A stretch of 64,000 nucleotides of DNA, taken from NCBI RefSeq assembly GCF_030296675.1, contig NZ_AP027736.1:1426001-1490000 (forward strand), given 5' to 3'. Shown here piece by piece: positions 19,506-27,865 of this stretch (positions are counted from its first letter, which is position 1; each line of letters opens with the position of its first letter). This DNA is from Demequina sediminis (GTDB lineage: Bacteria > Actinomycetota > Actinomycetes > Actinomycetales > Demequinaceae). Position numbers and translations under genes: made by a program. The notes under the pieces were generated by a model. The model saw only the letters and a list, made by a program, of their open reading frames with translations, did not search any database and was not told the origin of the DNA.

Positions 19506-20893
19506 GAGTCGAAGCCCATGCCCACGGCGTCGAGGCCGCGCAGGAGGAGGTTGCGCCTGCCCTCGCGGTGATCCGCGCGGTCGAGCGACCAACGGGTCGC
19601 GTTGATGCCGAGGCTCGCGAGCGGCTCGGGAGGGAAGGGCAGCGGCTTCTCCCTGACCATGCGCAGCCCGGTGCGCTCGGTCTCCTCTCCCGCGAGCAGG
19701 TCGAGCATGACGTTCGCGCCGAACCTCGTTGCGCCCACGCCCAGCCCGGTGAAGCCGAGCGCATACGCGACCGCGCCGTCGCGCGCGGTCCCGAAGAACG
19801 CGCAGAACCGCGAGCTCGTGTCGATCGCTCCGGCCCAGCGGTGCGTGATCGTCACCCCCTCGAGCTGAGGGAACGTGGTCAGCAGGTGACTCACGAGCCG
19901 CTCGTAGGACGCGGGCCGGTCCTGATAGGACGCCTTGAGACGGCCTCCCGCGTGATAGATCGCGTCGTAGCCACCGAAGAGGATGCGGTTGTCGCGCGTG
20001 AGCCGGTAGTAGTGGAACTGGTTGCCCACGTCCGCGACGCCCTGGCGCCCCTCCCACCCGATGCTCGCGAGCTGCGCCGCAGTGAGCGGCTCCGTCATCA
20101 CCACGTAGTCGTACACGGGCACGGTCATGAGCCGGTTGCGCCTCAGCAGCGGACGGAACGCGTTGGTCGCGAGGGCCACGCGCGACGCGCGCAGCTCGCC
20201 GTCCCGCGTGAGGAGCACGGGCCCGTCCTCGAGCGCCATCACGGGAGAGTCCTCGAAGATCTCGACCCCCAGGTCCGCGGCGACCCTCGCGAGCTCGGCG
20301 GCGAGGCGGCCAGGATGGACCATCGCGGTGTCGTGGGGACTCACGCTGCCCGCCAGGTACGTCGGCGAGTTCACGAGCGTGCGGGTCGATGCGGCGTCGA
20401 GGAAGCCGGGGTCGTCGCGCAGCCAGTCGACCTGGTGCGGCTCGACCGCGACCGCCAGAGTGCCGTTGCGCTCCCAGTGGACGTCCATGCCGTAGCGCGC
20501 GACAGTCGCCTCGATCTCGTCGAGATTCTCGAGACCGAGCCGCTCGAGCGTGTCGATCTCGTCGGGCCAGCGGCTCGCGCCGTTCTCGTACCCATGGGTG
20601 AGGCTCGCCTCGCAGAAGCCGCCGTTGCGTCCCGAGGCCGCCCAGCCGACTCGCCGCGCCTCGACCACCACCACGCGCAGGCCGGGATCGCGCTCCTTCG
20701 CGAGCACCGCGGTCCACAGCCCGCTGTAGCCGCCGCCCACGATCGCGAGGTCGGCCTCGTGCCGCCCCGCGAGCGTGGGGAAGCGCCGCGCGGGCGCGTC
20801 GTCGATCCAGAACGGCGACAGCCGCGACGGCGCGAGCGCCGCCTCGATGGCCGCGCCCGCTGGGCGGTGACGCTCGAACACCGTGGTGCCCAC
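19502..20893 (-). CDS. FAD-dependent amine oxidoreductase (DAO family, PuuB-like)
   Basis: A flavoprotein of about 463 residues with a dinucleotide-binding motif (ADLAIVGGGYSGLWTAVLAK), the second FAD motif VVVVEARRVGWAASGRNGGF and the C-terminal VAYALGFTGLGVGATRFGAN. The AASGRNGGF sequence is typical of gamma-glutamylputrescine oxidase-like and related DAO enzymes. Together with gabT/gabD it suggests oxidation of a polyamine or other amine to an aldehyde that ends as GABA. The start is uncertain: GTG at 20893 is used, GTG at 20902 is in frame, and neither has a well-spaced SD. It is divergent from the GSA-like aminotransferase. Confidence 0.82.
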   Translation of the reverse strand: MGTTVFERHRPAGAAIEAALAPSRLSPFWIDDAPARRFPTLAGRHEADLAIVGGGYSGLWTAVLAKERDPGLRVVVVEARRVGWAASGRNGGFCEASLTHGYENGASRWPDEIDTLERLGLENLDEIEATVARYGMDVHWERNGTLAVAVEPHQVDWLRDDPGFLDAASTRTLVNSPTYLAGSVSPHDTAMVHPGRLAAELARVAADLGVEIFEDSPVMALEDGPVLLTRDGELRASRVALATNAFRPLLRRNRLMTVPVYDYVVMTEPLTAAQLASIGWEGRQGVADVGNQFHYYRLTRDNRILFGGYDAIYHAGGRLKASYQDRPASYERLVSHLLTTFPQLEGVTITHRWAGAIDTSSRFCAFFGTARDGAVAYALGFTGLGVGATRFGANVMLDLLAGEETERTGLRMVREKPLPFPPEPLASLGINATRWSLDRADHREGRRNLLLRGLDAVGMGFDS

Positions 20894-20988
20894 GCCTCTC
20901 ACATCCTCACGCTGAGGGCCGCGCAAGCTGCCGCGGCCGGTACCCGCATCCAAACCCACCCCGCCGCCCGCGCGCAATGCCCCACCCC

Positions 20989-21046
20989 GGCATCGTCCCC
21001 GCGCACGACGCTCTGTCCGGACAGGGCCCTGCGCAGGGACGATGCG
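20989..21046. repeat. Inverted pair of the 10-bp interspersed motif in a divergent intergenic region
   Basis: GGCATCGTCC (20989-20998) and the inverse GGACGATGCG (21037-21046) form a 10-bp stem (20990-20999 with 21036-21045), continued by GCGC/GCGC (21001-21004 with 21031-21034). The loop holds the perfect palindrome CTGTCCGGACAG (21013-21024). The roughly 300-bp region 20903-21203 otherwise shows no gene. It lies between divergent genes, so it is not simply a terminator. Confidence 0.7.
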
Positions 21047-21203
21047 CCGGTACCCCTGGATTTCCTGGCGCACCATCCGCTACCGTCGAGAGCGCGCACC
21101 CGCCCACGGCGGGCGGCGCACGACCGGCCAGCGCCAGGCCGGCGACCGGTCGTCATCTCCTCACAACACATGCCCGTCGCCAGGCCGGTCGGGTGGAGGA
21201 AAC

Positions 21204-22577
21204 ATGGCTATCGAGCTCGACCGGGCCCGCATCGCTCAGCTCATCGAGGAGCAGACCGCTCTTCTCAACTCGCGCACCGTGAAGTCCAAGGCGATGTACG
21301 TGCACGCCTCCGAGCACCTCTCGGGCGGCGTCGCCTCCAGCTATCAGGGCCGCGACCCGTGGCCCATCTACATCGACTCCGGCAGCGGCGACCGCATCAC
21401 CGACGTCGATGGCAACGAGTACTACGACTTCCACAACGGCTTCGGCTCGATGGTGCAGGGTCACGCGCACCCCGCGATCGGGGAGGCGCTCGCGAAGCGG
21501 TACCCGCTCGGGACGCACTTCGCGGCGGCCACCGAGGACGTGATCGACGTCGCCGACGAGCTGGCGAGGCGCTGGGGACTGCCCAAGTGGCGCTTCACCA
21601 ACTCGGGCTCCGAGTCCACGATGGACGCGATCCGCATCGCGCGCGCCTACACGGGCCGCGACACCGTGATGAAGATCTTCGGTTCGTACCACGGCCACCA
21701 CGACACCGTCATGGTGTCGATCGGCGTCGAGTACGACAAGATCGGCGACCGCGACAATCTCGCGTCGCTGCCCTACGGCGGCGGCATCCCGCAGTCCACC
21801 GTGGACATGACCATCGCGGTGCCGTTCAACGACGCGGAGGCGATGGAGCGGCGGATCGTGCGACTCGACGCCGAGGGCCGCAAGCCCGCGTGCGTCATCA
21901 TGGAGGCCGCCATGATGAACCTGGGCGTGGTCCTGCCCGAGCCGGGCTACCTCGAGGCCGTGCGCGACATCACCACGCGCCACGGCATCGTGCTGATCTT
22001 CGACGAGGTCAAGACGGGGCTCGCGATCGCGGCGGGCGGCGCGACGGAGAAGTTCGGCGTGACCCCGGACATGGTGACGCTCGCCAAGGTGCTGGGCGGC
22101 GGTCTGCCGTCGGGCGCGATCGGCGGCTCGGCAGAGGTCATGAGCGTGGTCGAGGACCACACGGTTTACCAGGTGGGAACCTACAACGGAAACCCGCTGT
22201 CGATGGCCGCGGCCAAGGCGTCTCTGCTCGAGGTGCTGACGCCCGCAGCGTACGAGCGGCTGGGCGAGCTCAACGACCGGATCGTGGCCGGCTGCCAGGC
22301 GGTCATCGAGAAGTACGACCTCCCCGGCTATGCCGTGGGCATCGGGTCGAAGGGCTGCGTGACGTTCTCGACCGAGAAGATCGTGGACTACGAGACCTTC
22401 AAGAACGCGCAGGATGTCGAGCTGTGCGACCTCGCGTGGCTGTGGAACATGAACCACGGGATCTTCATGACGCCGGGCCGCGAGGAGGAGTGGACGCTGT
22501 CGGTGGTGCACTCGGACGAGGCGATCGACGCCTACGTGCGCGTGTTCGACGAGCTTGCGGCTGCGCTGACCGCGTAG
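21204..22577 (+). CDS. Class III aminotransferase, glutamate-1-semialdehyde aminotransferase-like
   Basis: A 457-residue PLP enzyme related to HemL but placed in a catabolic cluster. It has HLSGGVASSYQG, FHNGFGSMVQGHAHPAIGEA, RFTNSGSESTMDAIRIARAY, GSYHGHHDTVM, LIFDEVKTGLAIA (PLP Asp) and the Schiff-base Lys in MVTLAKVLGGGLPSGAIGG. HemL-like paralogues outside heme loci often act on amines or beta-amino acids; the substrate here is unknown. The ATG has a strong SD (GGAGGA, 21195-21200). It is transcribed away from the FAD oxidase and followed by a clear terminator. Confidence 0.85.
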   Translation: MAIELDRARIAQLIEEQTALLNSRTVKSKAMYVHASEHLSGGVASSYQGRDPWPIYIDSGSGDRITDVDGNEYYDFHNGFGSMVQGHAHPAIGEALAKRYPLGTHFAAATEDVIDVADELARRWGLPKWRFTNSGSESTMDAIRIARAYTGRDTVMKIFGSYHGHHDTVMVSIGVEYDKIGDRDNLASLPYGGGIPQSTVDMTIAVPFNDAEAMERRIVRLDAEGRKPACVIMEAAMMNLGVVLPEPGYLEAVRDITTRHGIVLIFDEVKTGLAIAAGGATEKFGVTPDMVTLAKVLGGGLPSGAIGGSAEVMSVVEDHTVYQVGTYNGNPLSMAAAKASLLEVLTPAAYERLGELNDRIVAGCQAVIEKYDLPGYAVGIGSKGCVTFSTEKIVDYETFKNAQDVELCDLAWLWNMNHGIFMTPGREEEWTLSVVHSDEAIDAYVRVFDELAAALTA

Positions 22578-22592
22578 GCGCAGGAGGCCGGT

Positions 22593-22628
22593 CCGGTGGG
22601 GTCCCGTTGAGGGGCGGGACCCCGTCGG
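22593..22628 (+). terminator. Terminator of the GSA-like aminotransferase
   Basis: A stem with a 9-bp perfect core, GGGGTCCCG/CGGGACCCC (22598-22606 with 22615-22623), extends to about 14 bp with two G-U pairs. It starts 16 nt after the stop. Confidence 0.75.
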
Positions 22629-22634
22629 CGCCGG

Positions 22635-22912
22635 CTTGGCGCATACGATCTTGCGATTCTCGGGCGGTGTGAGGGCTTCGCGCAGAGGATCTTGTGATTG
22701 TTCTGCCGTGGGGCTTGGCGCGGTGAGGCGTGGGGTGTGTCGTGGGGTGTGTCGTGGGGTGTATCGCGCGCAGTACGTCGCGCGGGGCGCGCCGGGGTCG
22801 CGCCGGGGTCGCGTCGGGGCAGGTCTGTGGGATGCGTCGAGGGGCAGATCGCACCACGCGATGCGCGAGGCCGAATTCGCGCCCCGAAACCGCAAGATCC
22901 TATGCGCGAAGC
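22635..22912. repeat. Composite intergenic repeat, locus 1 (four 27-bp units)
   Basis: Four related units, consensus GGCYTCGCGCAT-(6-7 variable)-TGCGRTTC: two forward at 22635-22661 and 22674-22702, two inverted at 22847-22872 and 22886-22912. Within each pair the starts are 39 bp apart. The centres differ: CGATCT, GGATCT, GCGTGG and GGATCT types (read in unit orientation). The region 22578-22974 between the convergent aminotransferase and pflA genes holds this element, a terminator and small tandem repeats, and no gene. The same architecture recurs at 57949-58128. Confidence 0.75.
22729..22764. repeat. 12-bp tandem repeat, three copies
   Basis: CGTGGGGTGTGT repeats at 22729, 22741 and 22753 (the last ends TGTAT). 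A second short tandem, GCCGGGGTCGC twice, follows at 22791-22812. Both lie in the middle of the composite repeat element. Confidence 0.75.
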
Positions 22913-22974
22913 GCCAGGCCCGTCCCGCCACGCTTCACCTCGCGGACCCGCCACACCTCGCGGTACCGCCACCC

Positions 22975-23850
22975 TCACATGACGGTGATGCCGCGGCGCG
23001 CGAACTGCTGCTTGACGCGCTCGATGAGCTCCTTGTCCGGCGGCTGCGTGTTCTCGAGAAGGTACGGCTCGCCCGTCGCCGCCCACTTGTCGCGTCCAAG
23101 CTGGTGGAACGGCAGCACCTCGAGGCGCTGCACCCCGTCGAGTGTCGCGACGAAGTCGGCGATCGCGTCGACGTTCTCGACCGCGTCCGTGAGGCCGGGT
23201 ACGAGCACAAACCGGATCCACATGGTCTTGCCCAGGTCGGAAAGGCGCCGTGCGAAGTCCAGCGTGGGCTGCAGCTCGCGACCGGTCACCCGCTTGTAGG
23301 TCTCCGGCAGCCCCGACTTGATGTCGAGAAGCACCAGGTCCACGTAGTTGAGGTCGTCGTCGCTGAGGCGCGCTCCCAGCAGCCCGGCGGTGTCGAGAGC
23401 GGTCTGCACGTTGAGGTCGTGGCAGCGGCGGAAGATGTTCATGACGAACTTCGACTGCAGCAGCGGCTCCCCGCCCGAGATGGTGAGCCCGCCGCCCGTG
23501 ACCTTCATGATGGTCGCGTAGCGGGTGACCTTCTCCATGACCTCGTCGACGGTGTGGCGCTTGCCGTCACGCATGCGCCAGGTGTCGGGGTTCTGGCAGA
23601 ACTGGCAGCGCATGCCGCAGCCCGCGAGGAAGAGTGTCATGCGCGTGCCGGGACCGTCCGCGCCGGTGACCAGGTCCCACGAGTGGACCGATCCGGTCTG
23701 GTGGTCGCGAATCAGGTCGGCGGCGGCGATCTCCTGGTCGGCGATCTCCATAGGCGGCGCGTCGAGCACGGGAGCAGCCACAGGAGCAGCCACCGGGGCG
23801 GCAACGGCCGCAGCCGCGCCCGCCTCCACGGGAAGGGTGTCATCGGTCAT
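22975..23850 (-). CDS. pflA: Pyruvate formate-lyase activating enzyme
   Basis: A 291-residue radical SAM enzyme that installs the glycyl radical on PflB. The [4Fe-4S] motif is C78-GMR-C82-QF-C85, preceded by the substrate-binding sequence SWDLVTGADGPGTRMTLFL, and TISGGEPLLQ is the SAM-binding GGE. An unusual N-terminal extension of about 40 residues is rich in Ala/Pro with AAPV repeats. The SD is strong (AGGAGGT) and the ATG is at 23850. The gene follows pflB after a strong hairpin and has a possible promoter of its own. Confidence 0.95.
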   Translation of the reverse strand: MTDDTLPVEAGAAAAVAAPVAAPVAAPVLDAPPMEIADQEIAAADLIRDHQTGSVHSWDLVTGADGPGTRMTLFLAGCGMRCQFCQNPDTWRMRDGKRHTVDEVMEKVTRYATIMKVTGGGLTISGGEPLLQSKFVMNIFRRCHDLNVQTALDTAGLLGARLSDDDLNYVDLVLLDIKSGLPETYKRVTGRELQPTLDFARRLSDLGKTMWIRFVLVPGLTDAVENVDAIADFVATLDGVQRLEVLPFHQLGRDKWAATGEPYLLENTQPPDKELIERVKQQFARRGITVM

Positions 23851-23870
23851 GGGGGGACCTCCTAGAGCCG

Positions 23871-23876
23871 AGCATA
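23871..23876 (-). promoter_or_regulatory. Possible separate -10 element for pflA
   Basis: TATGCT on the minus strand lies between the pflB terminator hairpin and the pflA SD, about 20 nt before the ATG. It could give pflA transcription independent of pflB. Confidence 0.35.
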
Positions 23877-23880
23877 GAGA

Positions 23881-23913
23881 GCGGCGCCCCGCCCCGGAGG
23901 GGCGGGGCGCCGC
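23881..23913 (-). terminator. Hairpin between pflB and pflA
   Basis: A perfect 15-bp GC stem (23881-23895 with 23899-23913) with a 3-nt loop lies 27 nt past the pflB stop. It should reduce readthrough into pflA, giving much more lyase than activase. Confidence 0.75.
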
Positions 23914-23940
23914 GGGGTTGTCCTGTCTGGTCGGACGGAG

Positions 23941-26223
23941 CTACAGGCCCGCGTGGAAAGTGCGGGAGAGCACGTCGAGCTGCTGCTCACGCGTCAAACG
24001 GACGAAGTTCACCGCGTATCCGGAGACGCGAATCGTGAGCTGAGGGTAGTTCTCCGGGTGCTCCATGGCGTCCTCGAGGACCTCGCGGTTGAGGACGTTC
24101 ACGTTGACGTGGAAGCCGTTCGACACGTTGTACGCGTCGAGGATGCCCACCAGGTTCTTGACCTGGTCCTCACGGGTGCGACCGAGTCCCGAGGGCACGA
24201 TCGACGTGGTGAGGGAGATACCGTCCTGGGCCTCCGAGTACGGCAGCTTCGCGACGGAGAGGGCCGAGGCCATCACGCCGTGAACGTCGCGTCCGTTCAT
24301 GGGGTTCGCACCCGGCGCGAACGGCTCGCCAGCGCGGCGACCATCCGGGGTGTTGCCGGTGTGCTTGCCGTAGACCACGTTCGAGGTGATGGTGAGCACC
24401 GACTGCGTGTGCACCGCGTTGCGGTACGTGGGCTGACGGCGCACCTTCTCCATGAAGCGACCCACCAGGTCGACGGCGATGTCGTCGACGCGGTCGTCGT
24501 CGTTGCCGTAGCAGGGGAACTCGCCCTCGACCTCGTAGTCCACCGCGAGGCCCGACTCGTCGCGAATCGGACGCACCGTGGCGTACTTGATCGCGGACAG
24601 CGAGTCCGCCGCGACCGAGAGGCCCGCGATGCCGCACGCGAGGGTGCGCAGGATGGTGCGGTCGTGCAGCGCCATCTCGATGCGCTCGTACGCGTACTTG
24701 TCGTGCATGTAGTGGATGACGTTGAGCGCATCGACGTAGGTCTCGGCGAGCCAGTCGAGCAGCTTGTCGTAGGCCTCCATCACGGTGTCGAAGTCGAGAA
24801 CCTCGTCCATGATCGGCGTCGAGACCGGGGCGACCTGCTTGCCCGAGATCTCGTCGCGGCCGCCGTTGATCGCGTACAGCATCGACTTGGCGAGGTTGAC
24901 GCGCGCTCCGAAGAACTGCATCTGCTTGCCCACGGTCATGGCGGACACGCAGCACGCGATCGCGGAGTCGTCACCGCACGTGGGGCGGATCAGCTCGTCG
25001 GACTCGTACTGGATGGCCGAGGTGTCGATCGACACCTTCGCGCAGAAGTCCTTGAATCCCTGCGGGAGGCGGTCGGACCAGAACACGGTCAGGTTCGGCT
25101 CGGGCGCGGGGCCAAGGTTGTACAGCGTCTGCAGGTAGCGGAACGACGTCCGCGACACGAGCGGGCGGCCGTCCTCGCCGATGCCACCGATGGTCTCGGT
25201 GACCCACGTCGGGTCGCCGGAGAACAGCGCGTCGTACTCGGGGGTGCGCAGGAAGCGCACGATCCGCAGCTTGATCACGAAGTCGTCGATGATCTCCTGG
25301 GCCTGCGCCTCGGTGAGCACGCCATCGGCGATGTCACGCTCGAGGTAGATGTCGATGAAGGTCGAGGTGCGACCCAGCGACATCGCGGCACCGTTCTGCT
25401 CCTTGACCGCGGCGAGGTACGCGAAGTACAGCCACTGGACGGCCTCGCGGCCGTTGGTCGCGGGCTTGGAGATGTCGAAGCCGTACGAGGCCGCCATCTG
25501 CTTGAGCTCGCCGAGCGCCTTGATCTGCTCGGAGTTCTCCTCGCGGTCACGGATGATGTCCTCGGTCGAGCGCTCCATGTCGAGCTCGATGCGCTCGACC
25601 TTCTTGGCCTCGATGAGAGCGTCGACGCCGTAGAGCGCGACGCGGCGGTAGTCGCCGATGATGCGGCCGCGGCCGTACGAGTCCGGCAGTCCCGTCACGA
25701 TGTGAGAGCTACGTGCGGCGCGCACGTTCGGCGGGTACGCGTCGAACACGCCGTCGTTGTGGGTCTTGCGGTACTTGGAGAAGATCTCCTCGAGCTCGGG
25801 CTTGACCGGGTAGCCGTAGGTCTCGAGCTCCTTGACCACCATGCGCCAGCCGCCGAACGGCATGATCGCCCGCTTGAGCGGCGCATCGGTCTGGAGGCCC
25901 ACGATGACCTCGTTGTCCTGGTCGATGTAGCCGGGACCGTGCGACGTGATGAGCGCCGGGGTCTCCCAGTCGACGTCGTAGACGCCCTTCTCGCGCTCCT
26001 CGGGGAACATCGCGGAGAGCTTCTCCCAGATGCCGGTGGTGCGCTCGGTGGGGCCCGCGAGGAACGAGTCGTCGCCCTCGTACGGCGTGTAGTTCGCCTG
26101 GATGAAGTCACGGACGTTGACCTCGTCGCACCAAGCGCCGGCGGTGAAGCCGCGCCAGGCGTGTGCGCGGGGGTCGCCCGCGTCGTCCTGAATGGTGTCG
26201 CTGTTGACGGCTTCAGCAGTCAT
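23941..26223 (-). CDS. pflB: Formate C-acetyltransferase (pyruvate formate-lyase)
   Basis: A 760-residue glycyl radical enzyme that converts pyruvate and CoA into acetyl-CoA and formate without oxygen. The catalytic Cys pair is C424-C425 (AIACCVSAM) and the radical Gly is G735 in [10 protein letters not shown] near the C-terminus, both as expected. The start was placed at the ATG at 26223 ([12 protein letters not shown]), with a GGGAG SD; the longer open frame upstream is not PFL-like. A DosR-like box lies 124 nt upstream. It forms the formate branch of fermentation with AdhE and possibly the OFA transporter. Confidence 0.97.
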   Translation of the reverse strand: MTAEAVNSDTIQDDAGDPRAHAWRGFTAGAWCDEVNVRDFIQANYTPYEGDDSFLAGPTERTTGIWEKLSAMFPEEREKGVYDVDWETPALITSHGPGYIDQDNEVIVGLQTDAPLKRAIMPFGGWRMVVKELETYGYPVKPELEEIFSKYRKTHNDGVFDAYPPNVRAARSSHIVTGLPDSYGRGRIIGDYRRVALYGVDALIEAKKVERIELDMERSTEDIIRDREENSEQIKALGELKQMAASYGFDISKPATNGREAVQWLYFAYLAAVKEQNGAAMSLGRTSTFIDIYLERDIADGVLTEAQAQEIIDDFVIKLRIVRFLRTPEYDALFSGDPTWVTETIGGIGEDGRPLVSRTSFRYLQTLYNLGPAPEPNLTVFWSDRLPQGFKDFCAKVSIDTSAIQYESDELIRPTCGDDSAIACCVSAMTVGKQMQFFGARVNLAKSMLYAINGGRDEISGKQVAPVSTPIMDEVLDFDTVMEAYDKLLDWLAETYVDALNVIHYMHDKYAYERIEMALHDRTILRTLACGIAGLSVAADSLSAIKYATVRPIRDESGLAVDYEVEGEFPCYGNDDDRVDDIAVDLVGRFMEKVRRQPTYRNAVHTQSVLTITSNVVYGKHTGNTPDGRRAGEPFAPGANPMNGRDVHGVMASALSVAKLPYSEAQDGISLTTSIVPSGLGRTREDQVKNLVGILDAYNVSNGFHVNVNVLNREVLEDAMEHPENYPQLTIRVSGYAVNFVRLTREQQLDVLSRTFHAGL

Positions 26224-26346
26224 GGCCTGTACTCCCTCTCCCTGGGTGAACGCCCTTGTGGGGCTAGCGGCGAGCGGTTTCTTCCCAGTCCGGGTGACCG
26301 GGGATTCCGACTTCTTCACGGTACGTCCGGGGGCATCGGGAATCCC

Positions 26347-26360
26347 GGGACCAAGTGCCT
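26347..26360 (+). promoter_or_regulatory. DosR-like half-site upstream of pflB
   Basis: GGGACCAAGTGCCT shares GGGACC-A-A and the distal CC with the adhE box (9 of 14 positions of the DosR core). It is the weakest of the three sites and is included because the same element precedes adhE and the OFA transporter. Confidence 0.3.
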
Positions 26361-26392
26361 GACATTGTTTTCTGTTCTCGTTTCGAGGTGCG

Positions 26393-26842
26393 TCAAGGGG
26401 TCGCAAGGGCCGATGCGGTGGCCGTCAGCGCCACTCGGCCCGGCAGCCAGTCCGCGCCAAAGAGCACGGGAGTGGAGAGCGCGACGCTCACCTCCACGGT
26501 GGTCCCGTCGGGGGACGATGCCCGGGTCAGGATCGCGCCCGGCATCCCCTGGCGAGCGGCGGAGGCGGCGAAGTGCTCGCGGGCCTCGTCCGCGAGCCGG
26601 TCCGGGTCCAGCGTGGCGGGCCCCTCCCCCACTCCCGTGGCGTAGTACGCGTCGAGGTCGATCGCGTCGGCCGCCGCGAGCGCGGTCTCGTCCGCGACGT
26701 GCGCGAGCCGCGCGCGCTGCAGCTGGACGTGAGTGATCGCCGCGACCGTCACCACGGCGGCAAGCAGCACCCCGATCAGCCCGATCGTGAGCACGGTGAC
26801 CGAGCCCTCGTCATTGCGACGGTCGACAAGCCGGCGTCTCAT
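26393..26842 (-). CDS. TadE/Rv3654c-like pseudopilin-type protein
   Basis: A 149-residue protein with a basic start ([20 protein letters not shown]), one N-terminal helix (about 13-35, starting after DEGSVTVL like a prepilin-processed segment) and an extracytoplasmic domain. It matches the Rv3654c-type TadE/TadG-like proteins that end actinobacterial Tad clusters. It is the last gene of the Tad operon and its ATG overlaps the preceding tadE-like stop by 4 nt. The motif GGACGATGCC lies at 26513-26522. It is probably a minor pilin or secreted factor; function is inferred from position. Confidence 0.75.
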   Translation of the reverse strand: MRRRLVDRRNDEGSVTVLTIGLIGVLLAAVVTVAAITHVQLQRARLAHVADETALAAADAIDLDAYYATGVGEGPATLDPDRLADEAREHFAASAARQGMPGAILTRASSPDGTTVEVSVALSTPVLFGADWLPGRVALTATASALATP

Positions 26843-27333
26843 GGCACGTAGCCGTCGACGGGGCTCGCGGCCGTCGCATCGAGCGTCACGCGCGCGGGGA
26901 TGACGGCGCTGACGAAGGCGGGGACGCCGGGCAGCGCGACGTCGATCTCGACGCGCGCCCGCACGGTCGAGCCCGCGCTCAGACACTGCGCGTCGCAGTC
27001 GAGTTCGACGCGCGCCGCACCGATCCCGAAGTCCCCGGCCACCACCTCGGCGGCCAGGGCCGCCGACTCACGGGCTGCCTGGGTGGCGGCGGCGGGCTCG
27101 AGTCCCGCGTCGAGCGCGTCGAGGCCCGTGACGACAGCGGCCCTGGCGGCGGCATACGCCGCGCCCTCGGCGGCGTAGGCGCCTGCCTGGACCCGCGTCA
27201 TCGCGACCACCAGGTAGAGGATCGGCAGGAGCAACACGAGCGTGAGCGCGAGGAACTCGACCGCCGCGGCGCCGTCGTCCCCACCCGGACCACCCCCGCG
27301 CGGCCGGTGCCCGCGCGACTCGTCACGGGGCAT
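26839..27333 (-). CDS. TadE-like minor pseudopilin
   Basis: A 164-residue TadE-family protein: a polar start, then DDGAAAVEFLALTLVLLLPILY, the classic E-at-+5 prepilin-like segment followed by a helix, then an Ala-rich periplasmic domain with two Cys (ELDCDAQCLSAG). It starts at the ATG at 27333, overlapping the upstream tadE-like gene by 11 nt, and an interspersed motif copy (27329-27338) covers this start codon. It would seed or cap a Tad/Flp pilus. Confidence 0.8.
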   Translation of the reverse strand: MPRDESRGHRPRGGGPGGDDGAAAVEFLALTLVLLLPILYLVVAMTRVQAGAYAAEGAAYAAARAAVVTGLDALDAGLEPAAATQAARESAALAAEVVAGDFGIGAARVELDCDAQCLSAGSTVRARVEIDVALPGVPAFVSAVIPARVTLDATAASPVDGYVP

Positions 27334-27711
27334 CGTCCACCCCCTCGAGCAGCGCGCGCCCGCCCGCCTCGACGCGGCCGCCATCCCACAGCGCGAGCAC
27401 GGGAACGGACGCGTCGAGGGTGATCCGCACGCCCGCGCGGCCGCCCACGGGAAGGTGTTCGACGGTGACCGTGGGCGCGATCCCCAGCGACGACTCGGCG
27501 CACGCGGCCGCGCGCGCGGCGCCGGCATCGTCCCCCTGCCGCGCGACCGCGGCGACTCTCGCCCCTCCGACGCGCACGCGGTGAGCGTGCTGCGCACGTG
27601 AGACGCGAGCACGATCTGCAGCACACCGAGAGCGACCGCCACCACCAGCGCCGCGACCAGCACAAACTCGACGGCGGCGCTGCCGGCGTCAGCCTCCCGT
27701 GACCGACTCAA
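27323..27711 (-). CDS. Second TadE-like pseudopilin (frameshift in the sequence)
   Basis: The N-terminal half (READAGSAAVEFVLVAALVV, then a helix and SHVRSTLTACASEG) and the C-terminal half (RVAAVARQGDDAGAARAAAC through ALLEGVDDAP) are in different frames. Adding one base in the C4 run 27562-27565 joins them into one TadE-like protein of about 129 residues. The start is probably TTG at 27711, inside the end of the upstream small pilin gene; no better start is in frame. The interspersed motif is at 27524-27533. It is probably intact in the real genome. Confidence 0.65.
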
Positions 27712-27850
27712 GGGCCGTGGTGAACATCTCGCCGAGCGCGGGCCCAGCCAGTGCCCAAATCGTGGCCACGAGCCCGGCCGTCATCAGCGTGATGAGCACC
27801 CAGCCGGGCACATCGCCGCGGTCGTCGAGTCTCCAGTCACTGTCCTCCAT
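27689..27850 (-). CDS. Small Flp-type pilin candidate (53 aa)
   Basis: A 53-residue protein, MEDSDWRLDDRGDVPGWVLI onward, with one helix (about 16-36, PGWVLITLMTAGLVATIW) and a short amphipathic tail. Size, position after tadC and a single N-terminal helix after an acidic leader fit a Flp-type major pilin or a Tad-associated DUF4244-like peptide. It lacks a clear G-x-x-x-x-E-Y processing motif, so the pilin call is tentative. It overlaps the start of the downstream tadE-like gene by 23 nt. Confidence 0.6.
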   Translation of the reverse strand: MEDSDWRLDDRGDVPGWVLITLMTAGLVATIWALAGPALGEMFTTALESVTGG

Positions 27851-27865
27851 GTGTTCCCCCTTTTC

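Noticed and set aside
18239..22672. A 1477-codon open frame on the plus strand
   Set aside because: It runs through the PucR, cupin, FAD oxidase and aminotransferase genes in other frames and is Arg/Ala/Gly/Pro-rich without any domain; long shadow frames are normal at this GC content.
22729..22812. Short tandem repeats as a possible CRISPR array
   Set aside because: Units are 11-12 bp, directly joined without spacers, and no cas genes are present.
22635..22912. Paired 27-bp units as CRISPR repeats
   Set aside because: Only two units per direction with about 12-bp gaps, divergent centres and inverted second pair; this is not repeat-spacer structure.
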